From Bacteroidales bacterium (GTDB lineage: Bacteria; Bacteroidota; Bacteroidia; Bacteroidales; WCHB1-69): a DNA stretch of 64,000 nucleotides. The stretch covers positions 1 to 64,000 of the forward strand of contig JAFZKY010000021.1 in assembly GCA_017551725.1 (NCBI GenBank). The letters run 5' to 3'. A program made the translations under genes and the position numbers. This document shows positions 1-7,818 of this stretch, one piece after another; within the stretch, counting starts at the first letter, position 1, and each line of letters starts with the position of its first letter. The notes below the pieces were generated by a model, which was not told the DNA's origin, made no database searches, and saw nothing but the letters and a program-made list of their open reading frames with translations.

Positions 1-2
1 GG

Positions 3-179
3 ATTGTTACGCCGTTAATGCTTATCTACGTCTATTTATACCAACGCGATATTTTTTTCCTCGTGCTTGGCACACTTATTTGCTCTGATATTAGTTGGGT
101 GATGTGGCTTAGAGATTATTTAAAGAAAGAAAACGATGATTTCGCCAAGGAAATCGATGAGTTGCTGAAGGAGGAGTAG
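3..179 (+). CDS. C-terminal end of a membrane protein (5' part outside window)
   Basis: An open frame runs from the left edge to a TAG at 177-179 and gives about 58 residues. The first 40 residues are hydrophobic and look like one or two membrane segments. The tail is charged and helical and ends in KEIDELLKEE. No start codon lies in the window, so this is the tail of a longer gene. The family cannot be recognised from this fragment. The next gene starts 95 bases downstream behind its own promoter-like box, so they need not share a transcript. Confidence 0.55.
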   Translation: MVTPLMLIYVYLYQRDIFFLVLGTLICSDISWVMWLRDYLKKENDDFAKEIDELLKEE

Positions 180-242
180 AGACGTGTGCACACCGTCTCT
201 ACAGCGGCAATTCCATTTGTCTGTGTGTGTTTATAATTTATG

Positions 243-250
243 TACATTTG
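243..250 (+). promoter_or_regulatory. Bacteroidota -7 box (TACATTTG) before the symporter gene
   Basis: TACATTTG fits the Bacteroidota -7 consensus TAnnTTTG and lies 24 bases before the ATG at 275. A TTTG at 216-219 could be the -33 element, although the 23-base spacing is slightly long. Confidence 0.5.
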
Positions 251-274
251 CCACCAGAATAAAAACACCAAAGA

Positions 275-1918
275 ATGAATCCCGCATTTCATACCTTAGA
301 TATCATCATTTTTGCCGCGTATCTGTTAGTGATCGTCGGCTTGGGCATCTGGATTTCCCATCGGAAGAAGAACAAGGACAAAACGGCGGAAGATTACTTT
401 CTCGCGGGCAAGTCGCTGCCGTGGTGGACGATTGGCGCGTCGCTGATTGCCGCCAACATTTCGGCGGAGCAGTTCATCGGCATGTCGGGGTCGGGATTTG
501 CGGGCGGCTTTGCGGTGGCCTCCTACGAGTTCATGGCCGCCCTCACGCTCATCATCGTGGCCAAGTTTTTCATGCCCGTGTTCGTGAAGCAGGGCATCTA
601 CACCATCCCGCAGTTCGTGGAGCAACGCTATTCGCGGAACCTCAAGACCATTCTGGCCGTCTTCTGGCTGGGACTGTTCATCTTCGTGAACCTCACCTCC
701 GTGCTTTTCCTCGGCGCCAAGGCCATCGACACCATCATCGGCACGGGCGACGGGTCGCTCATACTCCCCGCCATCTTCGGGCTGGGTCTCATCGCAGCAT
801 TGTACTCCATCACTGGCGGACTATCCTCCGTGGCGTGGACCGACATCCTGCAAGTCTTTCTGCTTGTGACAGGTGGAATCATCACCACGGTGGTCGCGTT
901 GCATTATGTGAGCCCCGACGGCACCATCGGCCAGGGCATCCGCCATCTCTCGGACGCGGCTGGCGACCGGCTGCATTTGATTTTGCCCAAAGACAATCCT
1001 GAATACCACAACCTGCCTGGCATTGTGATGCTCATCGGTGGCTTGTGGGTCGCGAACCTCTACTATTGGGGCTTCAACCAATATATTATCCAGCGCGCGT
1101 TTGCCGCCAAGTCGCTGCAGGAGGCGCAGAAAGGATTGGCCTTCGCCGCATTCCTCAAGTTGCTCATCCCCTTTATCGTGGTCATCCCGGGCATCATCGC
1201 CTACGTGATGTACACCGAAGGCAGTTTCGGCGCGGTGGAGGCGCTCACCAAAGCCAACGGCGCTCTCAACAACGACAATGCCTACCCGTGGCTCATCAGC
1301 ACATTCATCCCAACGGGACTTAAAGGGTTGGTACTCGCAGCATTGGCGGCCGCTATCGTCTCCTCGTTGGCATCCATGCTCAATTCCGCTTCCACCATAT
1401 TTACCATGGACATCTTCAAACCCTATTTTGCCCCGAAAGTGCAAGCAAAAACCGGAAAAGAAGTTCATTTGGTACGGGTTGGACAGATTTCAGCGGGACT
1501 GTTTCTCATTATTGCCTGTCTGATTGCCCCGATGTTGGGCAGCGTGGGCCAGATGTTCCAGTATATCCAAGAGTACACCGGTTTGGTAAGTCCGGGCATA
1601 CTGGCGCTGTTCCTGTTGGGGCTTTTTTGGAAGAAGACCACCAACAAGGGCGCCATCGCGGGCGTGGTGCTTTCAATCCCGATTGCTTTGGCTCTCAAGC
1701 TCATGCCCATCGAGATGCCCTTCCTTGACCAGATGTTCTACACCTGCCTGCTCACCATGGCCATCATCGTGATGGTGAGCCTCTCTACGTGTGAAGGCGA
1801 GGATGATCCAAAGGGTATCGCGCTGACTGGCAATATGTTCAAGACGACCAAAGACTTCCACATCGCCGCGTATGCTATCTGCCTGCTGCTGGTGGTGATC
1901 TATGCAGTGTTCTGGTAA
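275..1918 (+). CDS. Sodium/solute symporter (SSS family, SGLT-like)
   Basis: The 547-residue integral inner-membrane protein has about 14 hydrophobic segments and the usual SSS length. The N-terminal region has TAEDYFLAGKSLPWW and ASLIAANISAEQFIGMSGSG, both typical of the sugar/inositol (SGLT) branch. The ITGGLSSVAWTDILQ segment around residue 180 is the SSS signature region. It should import a sugar, polyol or similar solute with sodium, but the substrate cannot be read from sequence. The start follows a -7 box at 243-250. It is a single-gene unit, and the MarR gene downstream has its own promoter. Confidence 0.9.
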   Translation: MNPAFHTLDIIIFAAYLLVIVGLGIWISHRKKNKDKTAEDYFLAGKSLPWWTIGASLIAANISAEQFIGMSGSGFAGGFAVASYEFMAALTLIIVAKFFMPVFVKQGIYTIPQFVEQRYSRNLKTILAVFWLGLFIFVNLTSVLFLGAKAIDTIIGTGDGSLILPAIFGLGLIAALYSITGGLSSVAWTDILQVFLLVTGGIITTVVALHYVSPDGTIGQGIRHLSDAAGDRLHLILPKDNPEYHNLPGIVMLIGGLWVANLYYWGFNQYIIQRAFAAKSLQEAQKGLAFAAFLKLLIPFIVVIPGIIAYVMYTEGSFGAVEALTKANGALNNDNAYPWLISTFIPTGLKGLVLAALAAAIVSSLASMLNSASTIFTMDIFKPYFAPKVQAKTGKEVHLVRVGQISAGLFLIIACLIAPMLGSVGQMFQYIQEYTGLVSPGILALFLLGLFWKKTTNKGAIAGVVLSIPIALALKLMPIEMPFLDQMFYTCLLTMAIIVMVSLSTCEGEDDPKGIALTGNMFKTTKDFHIAAYAICLLLVVIYAVFW

Positions 1919-1949
1919 GTTTTCAGTTTTCGTGTTTTAAAGAAATGAG

Positions 1950-1957
1950 TATCTTTG
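1950..1957 (+). promoter_or_regulatory. -7 box (TATCTTTG) before the MarR gene
   Basis: TATCTTTG is a perfect match to TAnnTTTG and sits 20 bases before the ATG at 1978, in the short gap after the symporter gene. Confidence 0.6.
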
Positions 1958-1977
1958 CCCATTAATATCCGAACGTT

Positions 1978-2427
1978 ATGTTGTTGTCCAAAGAAATCGC
2001 TGTCTATATCAATCTGGCCGCCTGCCGGCTGAAGCAATACACCGCTGCCATGCTGAAACAGAATAACATGGGGCTTACTCCGGAGCAGTTTCTGCTGGTG
2101 GACGTCCTCTGGAATCAGGGGCCGATGTCGCAGCAGAGCTTGGCCAACAACATGCAGAAGGACAAGAACTCCGTCACCAAGCTGGTGGATGCGTTGGAGA
2201 AAAAGTCCTTTATTGCCCGGCGGAAAAATCCCAACGACAAGCGTTCCAACATCATCGTGCTCACGCCGAAGGGCGAGCAGATGAAGCAGGAGGCCAAGCA
2301 GTTCGGTATTTCCATGCTGGACAAAGTCCTTACCGGCATCAGCGAGGAGGAATTGCGCAACTTTCTGGTTACCTTGGACAAGCTGTCGGAGAACATGTCG
2401 CAACCGCTTGCGGAGGAGGGTATTTAG
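1978..2427 (+). CDS. MarR-family transcriptional regulator
   Basis: The 149-residue protein is of usual MarR length. A winged helix-turn-helix covers about residues 35-105, with LWNQGPMSQQSLANNMQKD as the early HTH region, then DKNSVTKLVDALEKK as the recognition helix, and NDKRSNIIVLTPKG as the wing. Flanking helices would form the dimer interface. MarR proteins usually repress genes for efflux or stress and release DNA when they bind a phenolic ligand or are oxidised. The target is unknown; the neighbouring symporter is only a guess. Confidence 0.88.
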   Translation: MLLSKEIAVYINLAACRLKQYTAAMLKQNNMGLTPEQFLLVDVLWNQGPMSQQSLANNMQKDKNSVTKLVDALEKKSFIARRKNPNDKRSNIIVLTPKGEQMKQEAKQFGISMLDKVLTGISEEELRNFLVTLDKLSENMSQPLAEEGI

Positions 2428-2439
2428 TCCTGTGTAAAG

Positions 2440-2488
2440 TCTCGGTTTGCTTGTTGTGAATTGCTTTCAAAGATTGCGCAAACCGAGA
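2440..2488. repeat. 11-bp inverted repeat enclosing the CRISPR-like element
   Basis: TCTCGGTTTGC at 2440-2450 is matched exactly by its reverse complement GCAAACCGAGA at 2478-2488, leaving a 27-base loop. It lies just after the MarR stop codon. There is no T tract on either strand, so it is not a standard intrinsic terminator. It may be a structured remnant of a tracrRNA or leader. Confidence 0.5.
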
Positions 2489-2490
2489 GC
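2453..2490. CRISPR. Single CRISPR-repeat-like (or tracr anti-repeat-like) relic
   Basis: The + strand has GTTGTGAATTGCTTTCAAA at 2453-2471. As I recall it, the first 19 bases of the 47-base repeat common in Bacteroidota type II-C CRISPR arrays differ at only one base. The complement reads like a tracrRNA anti-repeat, so orientation and role are open. Only one copy is present and there are no spacers. The element sits between the arms of an 11-base inverted repeat (2440-2450 and 2478-2488) and just beyond the 3' end of a cas1 fragment, where a CRISPR array would be expected. Confidence 0.4.
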
Positions 2491-2509
2491 AGTCAAGCTT
2501 GCTTGAACT

Positions 2510-2770
2510 GCCGAGCAAGACACGTTTTACCTCGGGTGTCAATTCCGGTGGGTATCCGTGTTCATCCGTATAATTCACCACCAGTTCATCCACATACGGG
2601 CGGTAGGGTTCCATGATGTCATCGGCCAGACAATAGGCGTTGTAGCGGTTGTGATGATGGATGCCCAGCGTGGGAAGCAACCCCGAAGCCACTAACGAAC
2701 GGGCTATCACTGCCCGCAAGATGGCATAGCCGTAGTTGAGCAGGTTGTTGGGCGCAACGCCATCCCGGTA
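2510..2770 (-). pseudogene. cas1: cas1 fragment (type II CRISPR integrase relic)
   Basis: The minus strand encodes about 87 residues clearly like the C-terminal half of type II Cas1: DGVAPNNLLNYGYAILRAV, then ARSLVASGLLPTLGIHHHN, then NAYCLADDIMEPYRPYVDEL. In intact Cas1 (about 300 residues, a DNA integrase that inserts spacers) this region carries metal-binding residues, including the His of the GIHHHN stretch. Similarity fades near 2770 on the N-terminal side. It ends near 2510, after which the frame runs on into the antisense of the MarR gene. No cas2, cas9 or array remains. This is a truncated, non-functional remnant. Confidence 0.8.
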
Positions 2771-2875
2771 AAGTGACAGTAAATGGAAAGCCCAGTGACG
2801 ATACTTGGGGCGATGAATTAAAAAGTATAGAACAACAATCGGGGCTGGTTTTCTAACCTCAAAAAAATATTTTGT

Positions 2876-3283
2876 ATGGAGGAAGTTGTCATTTCAACAT
2901 CGAGAACCGAAAGAGGATTCAGTGCCAGCTGTGAGCTTCTGCCCGGGTGGGTGGTGGCCTATACCGGCAATTTTTCAGGTTTTGTGGAATATGTAAAGGA
3001 GAGTGTTGATTTTTATGTGGAGTGCGCCCGAAATGATGGAGAGGAATATCCTGCTGTGTTCGATGGAGACTATAAATTGTTGTTCAAGATGAACATTCAG
3101 AGCTTGTTATACTGCTACGACAAAATCCTGACCCGTGCGGCACTATCGCGTCTTACGGGTATTAACGAGCGGCAACTCGGACATTATATTTGTGGCAGGA
3201 GCAAGCCGCGCAGTGCTCAAAGCGGCAAAATCGTTCGCGCTTTGCACTCGCTTGGCCAGGAACTGCAATCTGTTTGCGTTTGA
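2876..3283 (+). CDS. HicB-like antitoxin with C-terminal HTH (orphan)
   Basis: The 135-residue protein has an N-terminal HicB-type fold (about residues 1-80, with GFSASCELLPGWVVAYTGNF and a YVKESVDFYVECA helix). It ends in a Cro/Xre-like helix-turn-helix (about 88-130, LSRLTGINERQLGHYICGRS). HicB proteins neutralise the HicA mRNA interferase and repress their own operon. No hicA-like small gene is found on either side: upstream is the cas1 relic and downstream is the end of the cysteate synthase gene. It is probably a solitary antitoxin or regulator. The ATG follows an AT-rich stretch that could hold a weak promoter. Confidence 0.75.
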   Translation: MEEVVISTSRTERGFSASCELLPGWVVAYTGNFSGFVEYVKESVDFYVECARNDGEEYPAVFDGDYKLLFKMNIQSLLYCYDKILTRAALSRLTGINERQLGHYICGRSKPRSAQSGKIVRALHSLGQELQSVCV

Positions 3284-3347
3284 TTTTCAACAACCGAAGT
3301 GCCTGAAGGCACATGTTGTCTCAATCGGCCGGAATTGTCTCGGCCCA

Positions 3348-4631
3348 TTAGAACAACGCGCTCACCTTCTCGATGATAGTGTCGGAGGGTAGGTCCGGCG
3401 TGAGGACGAGGTCGGGCTCCTTGAACACGAAACCCTTGCTCATGGCAGTGAGTGAGCCGCCGCCGGTGCAGTTGAGCATGATGTACTCTTCTTTTTTCAC
3501 CACCCCTTCCTTGACAGCCTGGGCCAGTGCGCTCACGGCCACGCAGGCGGCGGGCAGGAGGTCGTAGCCCTCCAGGTTCCGGAACTGCATCATCCAGTAC
3601 ATGATGTCGTTGTTGTCGGCCAGGAAGGCATCGCCGTGGCTGTCGTTCAGCGTGTCGAAGAGGCCGCCGGCGAGACTGTAGGGCGGCTTGCGGTTGGAGA
3701 GCACCTTGGCGAGGATGATCTCGGCCTGTCGGCGTCCATCCTCGGCGGGCAGGTCGGGCAGGGCGCGGGAATGGGCTTTCCAAGCGTCGTAAATCAGGGT
3801 GAAGGGTTTGTTCTGGGCCACATACACACGCATGTTGTTCTCGCCGAAACGACCGTCGGCGGCCAGCCGGCAGGCGTTCTCCCAGGCGGCGATGGCGCCC
3901 GTGCCGGAACCTACGGCCTGGAAATAGGCGTCGGGGATGCGTCCCATCTTCTCCACACAGCTGAGGACCGTGGTGCCCATGCCGTCGCGGCGCGCCACGT
4001 TCTTGGCTCCGCCTTCCAGGAAATAACGATGGTCTTCCGCCAGCTTCTCGCCCAGCGTGATGGCATCATAGTAGTCGTAGCCATGGGGCACGGCGATGAG
4101 CTTCACGCATTTGTGCAGGGGCTTGCTGAACCAGAGGTCGTGGAGGTTGTCCACAGGCACGCAAATCACGATGGGAATGCGGTTGTCGGAGCACACCTGC
4201 GCGAAGGCGCGGGCCGTGTTGCCGGCCGACTGCACCACCAGTATGCGGTTCTCGTTACGGGGAATGCGGGCCAGCACCGAGAAGGCTTCCGTCTCCTTGA
4301 AGGAGCAGGTGCGCATCTTGGCCCCGATCTTCGGACACCAGCCGGAGAAAGTGATGTAGAGGTTGTCCAGCCCCAGATGCTTGGCCAGCCCTTTGGACTT
4401 GTAGGAGACAGGGGCGCAGGAATTTTTCAGCGTGCGGTTGATGGGCATCCAGTCGGCGTAGCGGTAGATGCCGTCCAGTTCCTCACGGGGGGTGAACTGG
4501 GTGTTCGCATATACGGCGCGTATCAGTGAAGGTGTTTTGCCTTCGGGGTCGCCTAATGTCCAACCCTTGTCTTCAAAAACACGTCCGGTTTCTACATTTG
4601 TAAGCTGGTATTTGGTGGGTTTGAATCGCAT
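3348..4631 (-). CDS. Cysteate synthase (threonine-synthase-like PLP enzyme)
   Basis: The 427-residue fold-type II PLP enzyme should make L-cysteate from O-phosphoserine and sulfite. It resembles the cysteate synthase of methanogens more than housekeeping ThrC. Diagnostic stretches are NLYITFSGWCPKIGAKMRTC, SFKETEA (K112, likely PLP lysine), VVQSAGNTARAFA (about 133-143), EGGAKNVARRDGMGT (206-220) and YFQAVGSGTGAIAAWENA. Normal bacterial ThrC lacks this combination. It is the last gene of the nine-gene minus-strand operon, 33 bases after the membrane Hdr-like gene. That operon also holds an oxoamine synthase and a ketoreductase, which fits a sulfonolipid pathway. Automatic annotation as threonine synthase would be a likely error. 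Confidence 0.82.
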   Translation of the reverse strand: MRFKPTKYQLTNVETGRVFEDKGWTLGDPEGKTPSLIRAVYANTQFTPREELDGIYRYADWMPINRTLKNSCAPVSYKSKGLAKHLGLDNLYITFSGWCPKIGAKMRTCSFKETEAFSVLARIPRNENRILVVQSAGNTARAFAQVCSDNRIPIVICVPVDNLHDLWFSKPLHKCVKLIAVPHGYDYYDAITLGEKLAEDHRYFLEGGAKNVARRDGMGTTVLSCVEKMGRIPDAYFQAVGSGTGAIAAWENACRLAADGRFGENNMRVYVAQNKPFTLIYDAWKAHSRALPDLPAEDGRRQAEIILAKVLSNRKPPYSLAGGLFDTLNDSHGDAFLADNNDIMYWMMQFRNLEGYDLLPAACVAVSALAQAVKEGVVKKEEYIMLNCTGGGSLTAMSKGFVFKEPDLVLTPDLPSDTIIEKVSALF

Positions 4632-4664
4632 AATGGTGTTTTTTAAGGTGATAAAATGTTTTGA

Positions 4665-6494
4665 TTATTGATTTTTTTCTGAAACAGGTGAGGATTGTGC
4701 GTCGAGAATCTCGGCGATGTCGCGCACAGGCCGGTCGGCGTAGCGGCTGAAGGTGGCCATGCACAGCGGACAGGCGGTGGCGATGGCGTCGGCGCGACTG
4801 GTGTAGAGGTTCTCTAAGGCGGCACGCGTCATCTCCTCGCGTTGTGCGAAGCTGAGGGTGAGGGAGCCCAACGACCCGCCGCAGCAGATGCTCTCCGCGC
4901 GGTTCTTCTCGGCTTCCGCAATGCCCGCCGACTTGCCGATGAGCTTCCTCGGCTCGTCGTAGATGCCGCATCCGCGTCCCAACTCGCAGGGGTCATGGAA
5001 CACGTAGCAGAGGTCGCTCTTTTCCAGATGCAGTTTTTCCTGTTGTAATAATTCGTTGAAATATTGGCTGTAATGCACCACACGGATACCCTTGAGCTGG
5101 TATTCCTCTTTGAACATCTTGTAGCAGATGGGACAGCTCACCAGCAGGGTGTCGGCGCCGCTGCCCAATATGATTTCCTCGTTTTTGTGTACGATTTCCT
5201 TGGCCGCCTCGAAACGTCCGGCTGTCAGCATGGGCCGTCCGCAGCAGAGGCCGCCTTCACGGTCCATCCACACGTAGTCCACGTCCGCTTTCTTGAGGAT
5301 GGACTCCACGCTCTGTCCAATGGCGGGGGTGAGTTGGCTCATGCAACCGCTGAAATAGAGCACCTTGGCGCCGGAAGAGGCTTCCACCATAGGTTGTACG
5401 TCGATGTTCGAGTAGTCGGGCGACAGGTTGTAGTGTCGGCGCGAGCGCTCTATGATGCGCAATTGAGGGCCTTCCACCTGCACTTGGCACACGGTGTGGC
5501 ATTTGCCGCAGAGGAGGCATTTGTCGGAAATCTCCTCAATGCGTTTTTCGTTGCCTCTCCGCATCTGGCGGGTGAGATAGACGGTGCAGTCTTTAAGGTT
5601 GCCTCGGTTGACGCTCATCGGGCAGGCATCGATGCAGACGCCGCAGTTGGGACAGCTATATACCTGCAGTTTGGCGAACCCTTTGCGCGAATCGCGAATT
5701 TTGATTCCGGCGTTGCGCAGCGGTATCAGCATCATCTCCGCGGGGATGTGCATGTAGCGCGTGAAGGGCAGCACGCACATGAAGACGCAGAGGGCGATGG
5801 AGTAGGCCCACCACGTGGGGAGCATGTTGAGGTCGTTGCCGAGGAACTGCCGGAACAGCCAGTTGGCGGGAATCGTCAGGAAGGAGCCGCCGCTGATGTG
5901 GGCGGTGAAACTCTCGGCCAGCAGACGCAACGGGAAGATGGCCCACAACGCATACAGACCGATCTGGTTCAGCAGGGAGGGACGTGCCGTGCGCCTCATG
6001 CCGAAGAAACGGGAGTGTACCCGCTTGATCATGGCCAGCACGATGCCGCTGAGCACAACCAGCAGGAAGAAATCCATGAGGAACATGAGCAAGGCACCCT
6101 GTATCGTCACATCCCCGACTTCCGCCACAAAATAGTTGAAGAAAATGGGGTAGTAAAACATGTGGATGCGCTCGGGCACGAAAAGGAATACTTCGAGATG
6201 GCCGAGCACAATGAGCATGAACCAACCGAAGGCGATGCTCGAGTGCATGTAGCCTAACAGCTTGTTGCGTTTCCAGAGTTTGACGTGGATAAGACAGTCC
6301 TTGAGGATGTCCCAGCAGTTCTTGACGATGATTTTGGGGTTGATGAGCGAAAGCAGGAACTTGCGCAGATCCTTTTTAGGCAGTTGCCATAATATACGTA
6401 CCATCCCGAAGAGGCAGTATGACAGCACGAAGACCATTCCGAAGAGGAAGGGCAGTACAAACGGGTGGAAGCCGGAAGGTATTCTATCGATCAT
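4665..6494 (-). CDS. Membrane cytochrome b / 4Fe-4S / CCG-domain oxidoreductase (HdrDE- or DsrMK-like fusion)
   Basis: The 609-residue protein has about six N-terminal membrane segments (residues 10-260) with histidines placed as in NarI/DsrM-type b hemes (H84, H99, H249 are candidates). Two 4Fe-4S motifs follow (CPNCGVCIDACP from 281; CLLCGKCHTVC from 326). Then come two complete cysteine-rich CCG domains (C384, C417-C418, C454/C457; and C503, C537-C538, C575/C578), which bind non-cubane clusters in HdrB/HdrD. Such proteins pass electrons between menaquinone and a thiol, disulfide or sulfur substrate at the cytoplasmic face. It overlaps the preceding ferredoxin-like gene by 11 bases. The fusion in one chain of parts that are separate in DsrM and DsrK is notable. 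Confidence 0.85.
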   Translation of the reverse strand: MIDRIPSGFHPFVLPFLFGMVFVLSYCLFGMVRILWQLPKKDLRKFLLSLINPKIIVKNCWDILKDCLIHVKLWKRNKLLGYMHSSIAFGWFMLIVLGHLEVFLFVPERIHMFYYPIFFNYFVAEVGDVTIQGALLMFLMDFFLLVVLSGIVLAMIKRVHSRFFGMRRTARPSLLNQIGLYALWAIFPLRLLAESFTAHISGGSFLTIPANWLFRQFLGNDLNMLPTWWAYSIALCVFMCVLPFTRYMHIPAEMMLIPLRNAGIKIRDSRKGFAKLQVYSCPNCGVCIDACPMSVNRGNLKDCTVYLTRQMRRGNEKRIEEISDKCLLCGKCHTVCQVQVEGPQLRIIERSRRHYNLSPDYSNIDVQPMVEASSGAKVLYFSGCMSQLTPAIGQSVESILKKADVDYVWMDREGGLCCGRPMLTAGRFEAAKEIVHKNEEIILGSGADTLLVSCPICYKMFKEEYQLKGIRVVHYSQYFNELLQQEKLHLEKSDLCYVFHDPCELGRGCGIYDEPRKLIGKSAGIAEAEKNRAESICCGGSLGSLTLSFAQREEMTRAALENLYTSRADAIATACPLCMATFSRYADRPVRDIAEILDAQSSPVSEKNQ

Positions 6495-6804
6495 AAATTC
6501 TGTAAAGGGTCAAAATTAGGTGACGTGTGTTGATTCCGCGAGGGCACACCATGGTGCATTTGCCGCAGAGCATACAGTTGGATAACATGGGGCGCACATC
6601 CTGGTCGCGCTGGATGGCAAGGATGACCTTGCGCAGGCTCATGCCGCTGAACGGGGCGGCAGTGCAGCTCGCGCTGCAGGAACCGCAGCTCATGCAAATG
6701 CGGGCGTCGGGCTCCATCTCGCATAGTTTGCGGAACAGGGTGGTGTCCACCGTGTCGAGATTGATGGTGGAACTTTTGCTGAGGGAGAATCCAAAATCCA
6801 TCAT
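6484..6804 (-). CDS. HdrC-like ferredoxin, small
   Basis: The 106-residue protein has two 4Fe-4S motifs: C37, C40, C43 and C47 (CMSCGSCSASC), and C77, C80, C83 and C87 (CMLCGKCTMVCP, followed by RGINTR). This is the HdrC pattern. It should relay electrons between the HdrA-like flavoprotein and a CCG-domain partner. Its ATG overlaps the stop of the HdrA-like gene (ATGA at 6804-6801), so translation is probably coupled. Its end overlaps the start of the membrane protein, which suggests these three act in one complex. It is the second of two HdrC-like genes in the operon. Confidence 0.85.
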   Translation of the reverse strand: MMDFGFSLSKSSTINLDTVDTTLFRKLCEMEPDARICMSCGSCSASCTAAPFSGMSLRKVILAIQRDQDVRPMLSNCMLCGKCTMVCPRGINTRHLILTLYRIYDR

Positions 6805-7814
6805 GCTTTGGTAAGATAACGGTGAATACTCAGTACGGCGGCGCGGGCCTCAGCCACGGTCTCCGGCACGGTCTTGGTGCCCGTGCAGGCGCCGGCGTAG
6901 AAGATGCCCGGACGGTTCGACTCCATGATGGAATACACGTTGTCGCGGCTCTTGAGGAAGCCGTCGTCGTCAATGTCGAGGCCGACCATGTTGGCCAGCT
7001 CGTTGGTGCGCGGGTTGCACACCATGCCCGACATGAGCACGAGCAGGTCGAGGGTGACCTTCAGCGGCTTGCCGGTGAGCGTGTCCTCCGCCTTCACTTG
7101 CAGGCGGTTGTCGATGGTCTCGCCCACCTCCGACACGCGGCCACGGATGAAATGTACACCGAAGTCCCGCTGCGCGTTGATGTAGAAGTCCTCGTATTTT
7201 TTGCCGAACAGACGCAGGTCCATATAGAAACAATAAACCTCCGTGTCGGGGAATATCTCCTTGACCTCGATGGCCTGTTTGATGGCGGTCGTGCAGCACA
7301 CCTTGGAGCATTGGCTGTTGCCGGCCTTCAGGTCGCGCGAACCAACGCAGTGTACGAAGCCCACCGCCTTGGGGTGCTCGGGTATGCGCGCGTCGGCACG
7401 CTTGTTGAACCAGGCCTCCAGGTCCGCATTGGTGATGACGTGGTCATAGACGCCGTAGCCGTACTCCTCTTTCTTGGCCGCATCAAACAGATGGAAGCCG
7501 GAGGCAATGAGGATGGCCTTGGCCACAATGTTGACCCCGTTGTTCAAAATAACGTTGTAACTGTCACCCAAGGCATTGAGGGAGTTTACCTTGGTTTCCA
7601 GAAACACGTTGGCATCCTTGATTTGGTTGGAAAGGTCGTTGAGCAGCTCGTGTGAGGAGGTCATGTCGGGGAACAGCTTGTGCCATTGGAACACATGGCC
7701 GCCGAGATGGTCTTCCTGTTCGATGATGATGGGGTTGTAGCCGAGTACGAGGAGTTGCTTGGCCGCCTCCATACCCGCTATTCCGCCACCGATGATTACG
7801 ATGTTTTCTTTCAT
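6801..7814 (-). CDS. HdrA/QmoA-like FAD protein (short form)
   Basis: The 337-residue flavoprotein has an N-terminal Rossmann motif IVIIGGGIAGMEAA (5-18). C156, C169, C173 and C174 match the C-x12-C-x3-CC set that holds the extra 4Fe-4S cluster in HdrA. GIFYAGACTGTKTVPE near the C-terminus is the second FAD-binding motif. The protein lacks the N-terminal and C-terminal ferredoxin domains of full HdrA (about 650 residues), so it is nearest to QmoA and short HdrA forms. It likely sits at the centre of the complex and exchanges electrons with the two HdrC-like proteins encoded on either side. The gene follows the HdrB-like gene after a 4-base gap. Confidence 0.85.
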   Translation of the reverse strand: MKENIVIIGGGIAGMEAAKQLLVLGYNPIIIEQEDHLGGHVFQWHKLFPDMTSSHELLNDLSNQIKDANVFLETKVNSLNALGDSYNVILNNGVNIVAKAILIASGFHLFDAAKKEEYGYGVYDHVITNADLEAWFNKRADARIPEHPKAVGFVHCVGSRDLKAGNSQCSKVCCTTAIKQAIEVKEIFPDTEVYCFYMDLRLFGKKYEDFYINAQRDFGVHFIRGRVSEVGETIDNRLQVKAEDTLTGKPLKVTLDLLVLMSGMVCNPRTNELANMVGLDIDDDGFLKSRDNVYSIMESNRPGIFYAGACTGTKTVPETVAEARAAVLSIHRYLTKA

Positions 7815-7818
7815 ATTG

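Noticed and set aside
184-1002. A + strand frame overlapping the symporter gene
   Set aside because: It is in a different frame from the clear SSS transporter and its translation is Arg/His-rich with no recognisable domain.
2428-2875. A functional CRISPR array
   Set aside because: Only one repeat-like sequence is present, with no second copy or spacer, and cas1 is truncated with no other cas genes.
3299-3312. Short hairpin GTGCCT/AGGCAC as terminator of the nine-gene operon
   Set aside because: The stem is only six pairs with almost no loop and there is no T tract, so it is too weak to call.
3348-4631. Housekeeping threonine synthase ThrC
   Set aside because: The conserved stretches match cysteate synthase better, and the operon context is sulfonolipid rather than threonine synthesis.
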